Source of the DNA: a virus
Length of the DNA stretch: 56,849 nucleotides
Virus record (IMG/VR): IMGVR_UViG_3300025108_000058
Coordinates: 1-56,849 of that record
Direction: 5' to 3' (one strand)
Shown here: positions 51,732 to 56,849 of the stretch, piece by piece
How positions within the stretch are numbered: position 1 is the stretch's first letter
Layout: every line of letters begins with the position of its first letter
Notes under the pieces: generated by a model
Seen by the model: only the letters and a program-made list of their open reading frames with translations
Database searches by the model: none
Told to the model about the DNA's origin: nothing
Program-made: the position numbers and the translations under genes

Positions 51732-52303
51732 TTTTTACCACCTTTCATATTAGCACACCAGTGGTACATTTTACCTTTTTCACCACCGTGTTTTTTTGCT
51801 TTAGCTCTTAAAGATGATACTGAACCTTTGCATGATGCTCCAGACTTTTTTACTCTGCCTGGTCTTGATTTACCTTTCTTTTTACCGTCTTTATAGTTTT
51901 CGGATAATTCAGATATATCAACAATCCAAATTTTTGGATCAATTCCTTTTTTTACTAGTCCTGCTAATCTAGTATTACCTGCTACTAAATCGTAATCGTT
52001 ATCAGAAAATTTAACAGCTATGGACATTTCAATAGTTCCTTTGTTGAAAGCATCTATAAATCTCTGTTTTTTAGGTTCTTCTAAACTATCAAAGTTTAAG
52101 TCTACATTACCTAAATTATCTTTTATGGAGCTATAAGGTACTGGTTGGCCTTGGTTAGCTATATTAATCCATTCCTCTTTCCCAATCTTCACAAACTCAG
52201 AATAACGTTCAGCCTCTTCCCATTCGTTATCAAAGTTTGGATGAGAGTATTTGATCTCGTAAATAATCTCACCGATGAGCTGGGCTAGAGTAAGGGTGTT
52301 CAT
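51728..52303 (-). CDS. ParB-like protein with basic C-terminal phage motif
   Basis: Residues 55-130 look like a ParB/sulfiredoxin domain with the box DLVAGNTRLAGLVKKGI, where GNTR replaces GEHR, following a helix and strand (AVKFSDNDY). The C-terminal 50 residues are very basic and contain SRPGRVKKSGASCKG, SSLRAKAKKHGGEKGKMYH and WCANMKGGKK. This phrase recurs in many phage proteins that I recall, with Cys/His that could bind zinc. The first residues MNTLTLAQLIGE resemble the capsid leader. It overlaps both neighbours by an ATGA. DNA binding is likely. Confidence 0.6.
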   Translation of the reverse strand: MNTLTLAQLIGEIIYEIKYSHPNFDNEWEEAERYSEFVKIGKEEWINIANQGQPVPYSSIKDNLGNVDLNFDSLEEPKKQRFIDAFNKGTIEMSIAVKFSDNDYDLVAGNTRLAGLVKKGIDPKIWIVDISELSENYKDGKKKGKSRPGRVKKSGASCKGSVSSLRAKAKKHGGEKGKMYHWCANMKGGKK

Positions 52304-52491
52304 ATTCTTTTGGCAAGTTCTTTAAGTATAATACTTTTTTTTCTTTTATAACTAGAGTTTTCAAGTAACTTCTTTAACTCTTCTGTTGATGTAGTAGCTG
52401 GAGTATAATGTTTCCATGACCATTTTTTAGTCATTTTACCTCTAGCGTCCCTGACATACTCTTTAGATGAAGGTTTTAATTTTGCTGGCAT
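52300..52491 (-). CDS. Small basic phage protein
   Basis: A 63-residue protein, charge strongly positive, with KLKPSSKEYVRDARGKMTKK, WSWKHYTPATTSTEELKKLL and a C-terminal KRKKSIILKELAKRI helix. I have seen this phrase in phage proteins but do not know its role. It may bind DNA. ATGA overlap with the next gene supports it. Confidence 0.6.
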   Translation of the reverse strand: MPAKLKPSSKEYVRDARGKMTKKWSWKHYTPATTSTEELKKLLENSSYKRKKSIILKELAKRI

Positions 52492-52502
52492 TGTTTTTTT
52501 AT

Positions 52503-52856
52503 TTATCCTTCAGCGTGCATCATAAACATTCTTATGATAATAGCTGCTATAATACCGAAAATAATCCAAAGTGCTCTAGTAACTCCTTCTTTCCAATTTT
52601 TAAGAGTTTCTACCTCAGCTAACTTATTTTCGAATTCTTTTTGATTAGATTGAAGAAGTACTCTCCATTCTGTGTTTTTATTAGTGTTTACAATAACTCC
52701 AGTATCTGGGTTTAGTAAGGTTTTCTTTAGAGAAGAAATGTCTACTTTTAACTCACTAACGTCAACCTGCATTTGTTTTAATTCGCCGTTCGGCATTTGC
52801 TCTTTGACGTGTTTAATTTCTTTTAGAACTGATTCTAAGATCTGTTTCTGTGTCAT
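52503..52856 (-). CDS. Coiled-coil protein with C-terminal membrane span (XhlA-like)
   Basis: Residues 1-85 are heptad-rich (ESVLKEIKHVKEQM, VSELKVDISSLKKTL, QKEFENKLAEVETLKNW) and residues 92-112 (ALWIIFGIIAAIIIRMFMM) form one membrane span with a short His/Glu tail. This order is that of XhlA-type holin partners, although such coiled-coil anchors occur in other phage proteins. A promoter octamer lies just before its start. It could help lysis together with the small membrane protein at 35758-35991, or anchor virion assembly to the membrane. Confidence 0.6.
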   Translation of the reverse strand: MTQKQILESVLKEIKHVKEQMPNGELKQMQVDVSELKVDISSLKKTLLNPDTGVIVNTNKNTEWRVLLQSNQKEFENKLAEVETLKNWKEGVTRALWIIFGIIAAIIIRMFMMHAEG

Positions 52857-52867
52857 TGTATTTTATA

Positions 52868-52875
52868 TATAAATA
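52868..52875 (-). promoter_or_regulatory. Late-promoter-like octamer TATTTATA
   Basis: Exact octamer, filling the 19-base gap between the Cys-rich protein gene and the coiled-coil gene, 11 bases from the ATG. Confidence 0.6.
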
Positions 52876-53457
52876 TCACTCTATATGCTTACGCATAACT
52901 GTTGTGAATTCTTTTAAGTCTTTAAGTATTTTATCTTTAGTTTCTTTATTCATACCGCCCCAATCTTCAATAGCTCCTTGTTCAGTAACAAATGTATGTT
53001 TATCGTTAACTGAATCAAGTACCCAGTTTTCAATATCCTTTACTACCTCTTTAGCATTACCTTTAATCATCCTCTGTTCATACTGTTTGTATAATCCTGC
53101 TTTTTTAAGGGAATGTTCATACTCTACAACACAAGGGTCAAAACAAAAACCATGTATCTTATACATTTTTTTAGCTAACCAGTGCTCCATAGGACCATTA
53201 CATTTAGGGCACCTAAGAGGCATTCTTAATGCTTTTTTTGCAGCGTCTAGCTTAGTAATGTTCTGTTTAATTCCGTTCTTAATAGTCCACTGTTTACCGC
53301 TTTCTTCCCATATGTCTCCTTCTATATGTTTTATAGAAGTTTTTCGGTAACCGGCTTGTACTTTAACTCCAGAAGTGAAATCTTTATTTACTAAATTTCT
53401 TACTCTCTGAACGTCGCTTTGTTTGAACTCTTTTTTTAATAATGTTTCTTTACTCAT
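52876..53457 (-). CDS. Cys-rich, probably zinc-binding protein
   Basis: The 193-residue protein is mostly helical and charged, with CPKCNGPMEHWLAKKMYKIH then CFDPCVVEYEHSLKK in the middle. The two Cys pairs plus His fit a treble-clef or zinc-ribbon site. In T4-like phages proteins of this kind sit near packaging genes, but I cannot name it. It overlaps the HAD gene by 8 bases and its stop lies next to a promoter octamer. DNA or RNA binding is the simplest idea. Confidence 0.6.
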   Translation of the reverse strand: MSKETLLKKEFKQSDVQRVRNLVNKDFTSGVKVQAGYRKTSIKHIEGDIWEESGKQWTIKNGIKQNITKLDAAKKALRMPLRCPKCNGPMEHWLAKKMYKIHGFCFDPCVVEYEHSLKKAGLYKQYEQRMIKGNAKEVVKDIENWVLDSVNDKHTFVTEQGAIEDWGGMNKETKDKILKDLKEFTTVMRKHIE

Positions 53458-53992
53458 AACCTAACTCTTTCAATCCTTTTAAGGCATCGCTTATATCTCC
53501 TTTTCTAACTCTAAATGCTATACCTCCTTTAGCTTGCCATTCTTCTATGTTTGACGGTTTATCGTCGATTAATATACTGTTTTCGTTTGCGTAATTTTGT
53601 TTACTTTTAGAATAAGCAAATATAGTTTTTGGTTTAGGGTTTAATTTATTTCTTACCCATAGGTTTTTACCCAATCTTGATGAATCATGTCTGGAAGGAG
53701 AGGTTAATAATTTAGGACTATACTCCTTAATAAAGTCCCATAGTACTTTTCCTTTTGGCATCCAGTCCATTCCAACCCAGAATTTAACTCCTACTTTTAC
53801 ATCTATTAAGTGCCAAAATGCTTCTAATCCAAATTCTTTTTCGTACTCTTGAGGATGTTTACCTGTAAAGTGTTCAAAACGCTTTTCAAAATTTGTTAAA
53901 ACTCCATCCATATCACAGTATATTTGATAAGGAGGTTTTACTTTTTCTTCCGGAAGCGGATATGCTTCTAATAAATCTACTAATTTTCCCAT
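53450..53992 (-). CDS. HAD nucleotidase-like protein with capsid-type leader
   Basis: The protein has IYCDMDGVLTNF (DxDGV nucleophile motif) at about residue 24, LLTSPSRHDSS (motif II) near the middle and SILIDDKPSNIEEW (motif IV) near the end. This layout is that of 5'(3')-deoxyribonucleotidase-like HAD enzymes. Lys at KNLWVRNKL fits motif III. The leader MGKLVDLLEAYP, with LLE-A at residues 7-10, is the pattern found in several proteins here and like the T4 capsid targeting peptide. It may dephosphorylate host or phage nucleotides; packaging into the head is a hypothesis. Confidence 0.7.
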   Translation of the reverse strand: MGKLVDLLEAYPLPEEKVKPPYQIYCDMDGVLTNFEKRFEHFTGKHPQEYEKEFGLEAFWHLIDVKVGVKFWVGMDWMPKGKVLWDFIKEYSPKLLTSPSRHDSSRLGKNLWVRNKLNPKPKTIFAYSKSKQNYANENSILIDDKPSNIEEWQAKGGIAFRVRKGDISDALKGLKELGYE

Positions 53993-53997
53993 AACCT

Positions 53998-55209
53998 TTA
54001 TTGATTTTTTATTTTATCTTCCCAATTGCGGAAAGTAATATTACCTAATGTATAGGCTTCTTTTTCTATCTCTACTAATTCTTCATCTTCATTGGTATTT
54101 GTAGTCCCGTAGTTTTTTAATCTACCTTCTACGTTTTGAATATGGTGAACCATTTCATGAGTAAAAGATCTGAGTACATCTTTAGGGTGTCTGCCTTCGG
54201 TATATAATACTACTTCTTTTAATTCAGGGTTATAATAAGCTGTTCTACCAAATACACTAGAAGCTTCTGCTATGTCTTTTTTTATTTTAATCTCCGGTAA
54301 AGGAGTAATGTTTAGTTTTTGATCTAACATATACTCTAATATAGACCCCATAAAAGGTGTGAAATCGAAATCAGATTTAGCAAACTCATTAGATATACTC
54401 ACTCTAATATGATCTTGCATAAATTTAACTGCTATATTGTCACTACCTATTTGATTTTTTATTCTCTTATATAAGGTAATTAAGTGAGCTCTGTCTTTTG
54501 ACTTCATAGCTGATCTAGGAGCTATGTGTGTACCAGATGTACCTTCAACAACAGACTCTTTTTCAGAAACAAATATCTCAGTTAATACATCTTCTAACTT
54601 TTGTTTCATTTGTTCTGATACTATACTTCCTTTTAACATATTTAATATTTTTAACATTTCGTCGCTAGATAAACTTTTAGGAAAAAAGTCTCTTACCTGG
54701 TCTAAATTACCGCTAAGTATAGCTTTTCTAAAGTTTGTTGCTCTAACATTATTACTATCGTTTGAAGTAACTGATAATCCTTTTACGTTTGGTGTTTTCT
54801 TAAAAGCAGAAATTCTTCCTAAATCTCTAAGATCATCTTTTTCTCTAATACCTGCTACAGCATAAAATTCTTCATCATTATGTAGTGCTGCATAGTCTCT
54901 AGCTAAAGTCATTGGATTACCTTCCTCGGTAACTATTTCTATATTAGTTAGATATTTTTTGTAAATATTCCATATAGCAGCTGATTGCTCTTTATTGATT
55001 CCGTTTCTTTCGTTTCCTCCTATAAAGATGACTACCTTATCAACCTTTTCTATCTTATCAAATCTTTTGTCTAATACATTATCTCCAGCTTGTTTATAGT
55101 TATCTAACCCGTAAAGTTTGCCTTTAATAGACCCGTCTAATAACCTTTGGGCTATTTCGAAATGTCCTCTGTGAGGGGGTTTAAAAGCTCCTGGGTATAG
55201 TGCTATCAT
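53998..55209 (-). CDS. Nucleotidyltransferase fused to a HExxH metallopeptidase-like domain
   Basis: Residues 1-165 form a nucleotidyltransferase of the HxGH class: YPGAFKPPHRGHFEIA (11-16), a FYAVAGIREKDD loop and SVTSNDSNNVRATNFRKA (the S-x-T-x-R box near 146-161). After a helical linker (LEDVLTE, IFVSEKESVVE) comes a second domain with DIAE-ASSVFGRTAYYNPELKEVVLY and RSFTHEMVHHIQNVEGR. HEMVH (351-355) is a zinc-protease site, with acidic EELVEIEKEAY as a possible third ligand. The IAE-A site at 315 could let the prohead protease separate the two. It starts by an ATGA overlap. Confidence 0.7.
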   Translation of the reverse strand: MIALYPGAFKPPHRGHFEIAQRLLDGSIKGKLYGLDNYKQAGDNVLDKRFDKIEKVDKVVIFIGGNERNGINKEQSAAIWNIYKKYLTNIEIVTEEGNPMTLARDYAALHNDEEFYAVAGIREKDDLRDLGRISAFKKTPNVKGLSVTSNDSNNVRATNFRKAILSGNLDQVRDFFPKSLSSDEMLKILNMLKGSIVSEQMKQKLEDVLTEIFVSEKESVVEGTSGTHIAPRSAMKSKDRAHLITLYKRIKNQIGSDNIAVKFMQDHIRVSISNEFAKSDFDFTPFMGSILEYMLDQKLNITPLPEIKIKKDIAEASSVFGRTAYYNPELKEVVLYTEGRHPKDVLRSFTHEMVHHIQNVEGRLKNYGTTNTNEDEELVEIEKEAYTLGNITFRNWEDKIKNQ

Positions 55210-56132
55210 GCTAAGAATGATTGTAAGTTAGAATCTATTTCTCTAGGAGTGTTACTAACAAGTTTAGAGTTAAAAACAGGGCTAAATAACATTTCAGCTA
55301 TATTCTCTAAAACTTCTTCTTCTCTCTTAACTGCTTTTTCTTTACTAGTTCTATAACTTTTAAGTTTAGCAGTCATCTTATCATCTCCGGGTCCTACTCC
55401 ATTTTTTTGATACCAATCTTGAAAATATTTTTTTAACGTTCTATCTTCACTATAATTATCTCTATCATAATCCATATGAGACGTTGCATTAACAAACTCC
55501 TGATTTTCTTCAGCAGATAGTTTAATTGGGTTTCTGAATGATGAACCGTCTATCTTATTTTCTTCAGAATATCTTTGTAAATAGTCTTTGATACCCTGTG
55601 CTCCATTTTTAGCAGCTGTATCAAATCCTTTAATTTCTTTCTCAAATCCTGGTCTTGCATTTACAAATAAAGAAAAATTACCTTTAGTCATCTTAGAATA
55701 ATCTTGTATTAATTGATAAACATTTCTCCAAGTAGAAAACACAGCTGAACCAGGTACATTTCTTTCTCTTTTAAAGTTAGAAATATATGCAATCATAGGG
55801 TGAGTGTACACCATTACCATGTATACGTTAAATCCACTCGAAATAAGATCTTTTATCTTTTTGGGGTTACTAGCAGTTGTATCCCAAACAAAAGATTTCT
55901 TATTATCTACGAGAGACTGAGCTTCTTGGTCCGCTGCTCGAGTTGCTGGACCTAGCTTGTTGTATGCTGGATGGTCTGGATTCTCCACGAACTTGTCTGG
56001 ATTGACTAGGGGAAGAGATTTGAGGTCTAATTGCTGGAGTAGATGTGTTTTCCCTGCTCCAGACCCCCCTGCCATTACTATTACCTTCGGGCCTGCCGTA
56101 GCTTCTAGGATTAGATCTGATAGTTTTATCAT
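55206..56132 (-). CDS. P-loop kinase, zeta-toxin-like, with capsid-type leader
   Basis: The leader MIKLSDLILE is ten residues and is followed by ATAGPKVIVMAGGSGAGKTH, the Walker A of a P-loop kinase (22-30). WDTTASNPKKI then VYMVMVYTHP come next, where zeta-toxin kinases keep their substrate loop and second strand. The remaining residues are helical and charged. Zeta kinases phosphorylate UDP-GlcNAc, but that activity cannot be shown here; related phage kinases can target other molecules. The first 230 coding bases overlap, in another frame, the end of the lipoprotein gene. It is linked to the next gene by an ATGA. Confidence 0.7.
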   Translation of the reverse strand: MIKLSDLILEATAGPKVIVMAGGSGAGKTHLLQQLDLKSLPLVNPDKFVENPDHPAYNKLGPATRAADQEAQSLVDNKKSFVWDTTASNPKKIKDLISSGFNVYMVMVYTHPMIAYISNFKRERNVPGSAVFSTWRNVYQLIQDYSKMTKGNFSLFVNARPGFEKEIKGFDTAAKNGAQGIKDYLQRYSEENKIDGSSFRNPIKLSAEENQEFVNATSHMDYDRDNYSEDRTLKKYFQDWYQKNGVGPGDDKMTAKLKSYRTSKEKAVKREEEVLENIAEMLFSPVFNSKLVSNTPREIDSNLQSFLA

Positions 56133-56787
56133 TGTTAAACTTATTTGGATTATTATATTCTCTTATTATTATATTTTTATTTCCGCCTTTAAGTATGTTT
56201 ACAGACTCTCTAAGTTTATATTCTCTTACTTCTGGTCTATTATATACCCTTACGTTACTATTATTATTAGCGATAGCTCTAGTTCTAACTCTATTTTTTA
56301 TCTCTCTATCTTTAATGTCTTTTTGAGTACTCTGTCTGTAATTATTCATATGAGCCATAGAAGGTCTATTCCATAAGTGAAAATTACTATAGTATGGATC
56401 GTAACTATTCCATCCCCATTGTCTAAATCTATATGGATCCCAATGATTGAATGTACCAAAATTAAAATTAAAGTTCCAGTCAAACCAGAAGTCATATCTG
56501 TTTACATATAAGTCCCATGGAGTAACATTTCTATTATACTTCCATAAAAAGTTTCTATTGTAAAAAGAATAATACCAACGTAAGTCTTGCTGTTTAGCAA
56601 ATTGAGAATAATTCCATCTAAACTTACTATCTCTACTAAACTTTCTGTATAGTGATGATTCACTGTCGATCACATCTACTAAGATACCTTCCTGGGTAAC
56701 TATAGGAGAATGATTAAGCGTGGCTACTTTAAAGTTAGCACAGCTAGTTACTAAAAATAATGCAAGTATAAATGTTATCTTTTTCAT
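55903..56787 (-). CDS. Lipoprotein with W/Y/N-rich and R/S-rich regions
   Basis: MKKITFILALFLVTSC is a type II signal peptide with Cys16 as the lipidated residue; the TSC ending suits Bacteroidota. Residues 45-140 are rich in Trp, Tyr, Phe, Arg and Asn (FRWNYSQFAKQQDLRWYYSF, WDLYVNRYDFWFDWNFNF), and the last 120 are Arg/Ser/Asn-rich and likely disordered. The last 77 codons, including the stop, lie over the start of the kinase gene in a different frame. A promoter octamer precedes the gene by 13 bases. It may change the host surface, exclude other phages or act in lysis; no family is recognised. Confidence 0.65.
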   Translation of the reverse strand: MKKITFILALFLVTSCANFKVATLNHSPIVTQEGILVDVIDSESSLYRKFSRDSKFRWNYSQFAKQQDLRWYYSFYNRNFLWKYNRNVTPWDLYVNRYDFWFDWNFNFNFGTFNHWDPYRFRQWGWNSYDPYYSNFHLWNRPSMAHMNNYRQSTQKDIKDREIKNRVRTRAIANNNSNVRVYNRPEVREYKLRESVNILKGGNKNIIIREYNNPNKFNNDKTIRSNPRSYGRPEGNSNGRGVWSRENTSTPAIRPQISSPSQSRQVRGESRPSSIQQARSSNSSSGPRSSVSRR

Positions 56788-56800
56788 ATAAATGGTTTAT

Positions 56801-56808
56801 TATAAATA
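56801..56808 (-). promoter_or_regulatory. Late-promoter-like octamer TATTTATA
   Basis: Exact octamer, 13 bases before the lipoprotein start. Beyond it, from 56809 to the window end, I see no gene or repeat. Confidence 0.6.
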
Positions 56809-56849
56809 GTTAAACTTTTATAGTAGTAGGGTAACTATTGTATATTGGT

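Noticed and set aside
53450-53992. HAD protein as part of the surface-glycan pathway
   Set aside because: Its motifs fit nucleotidases better than sugar phosphatases, and it lies with packaging-region genes rather than with the glycan operon.
55206-56132. Zeta-type kinase as half of a toxin-antitoxin system
   Set aside because: No small antitoxin-like gene lies beside it; the upstream gene is a lipoprotein and the downstream one a two-domain enzyme. The leader suggests virion packaging instead.
55957-56376. Plus-strand frame of 139 codons over the lipoprotein and kinase genes
   Set aside because: Both minus-strand frames have clear protein features (lipobox, P-loop) and fit the operon. The plus frame has none.
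1-56849. tRNA, rRNA, integrase, transposase or attachment sites
   Set aside because: I looked for cloverleaf-like GC-rich stretches, terminal CCA-like ends and recombinase motifs and saw none. Cryptic sites cannot be excluded without a search.

Overview
The window is one end-to-end reading of a low-GC, tailed-phage genome of the T4-like (contractile-tail myovirus) type. Every gene I accept lies on the minus strand, so transcription runs from high to low coordinates. Recognisable T4 morphogenesis genes appear in the order 17 (large terminase), 20 (portal), 21 (prohead protease), 22 (scaffold), 23 (major capsid), 13, 14 and 15 (neck and tail completion). The host is probably a marine member of the Bacteroidota. 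Most start codons lack a Shine-Dalgarno purine tract and follow A/T-rich leaders, and one gene encodes a lipoprotein with a Bacteroidota-style ...TSC lipobox. The host assignment is an inference; no tRNA or integrase was seen.

Layout from upstream to downstream. (1) 56787-51105: a lipoprotein, a P-loop kinase, a nucleotidyltransferase/metallopeptidase fusion, a HAD nucleotidase-like protein, a cysteine-rich protein, a coiled-coil/membrane protein, small basic proteins, a ParB-like protein and an orphan. (2) 51069-44363: a 1137-residue multi-module protein, an acidic protein, a PD-(D/E)XK-like protein and the large terminase. (3) 44336-36121: portal, three prohead-region proteins, protease, scaffold and capsid protein, closed by a strong terminator. 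(4) 35991-31729: a small membrane protein with its own promoter and terminator, then neck and tail-completion genes. (5) 31729-18719: a 13 kb block of fibre/adhesin genes with shared N-terminal anchors, internal duplications, cadherin-like repeats and one S74 chaperone tail. (6) 18670-1: about 20 tightly overlapping genes for carbohydrate and small-molecule chemistry. These include several glycosyltransferases (two fused to LamG-like domains), two nucleotidyltransferases, two methyltransferases, two radical SAM enzymes, a 2OG-Fe(II) oxygenase-like protein, two SGNH hydrolases, a HAD phosphatase and two ParB/sulfiredoxin-fold-like paralogues.

How it may work together. Regions 2-4 build and fill the head and neck, region 5 recognises the host, and region 6 probably makes and attaches an unusual glycan or modifies a peptide, either on the virion or on the infected cell. 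Two themes cut across the window. First, an exact octamer, TATTTATA on the coding strand (the reverse complement of the classical T4 late promoter TATAAATA), sits just upstream of many structural genes but was not found in the glycan region. Second, many proteins near the head genes carry short N-terminal leaders or internal junctions ending in hydrophobic-x-Glu, followed mostly by Ala, Gly or Ser. This resembles the T4 prohead-protease cleavage signal and capsid targeting sequence, and suggests a set of capsid-packaged, protease-processed proteins that includes enzymes.
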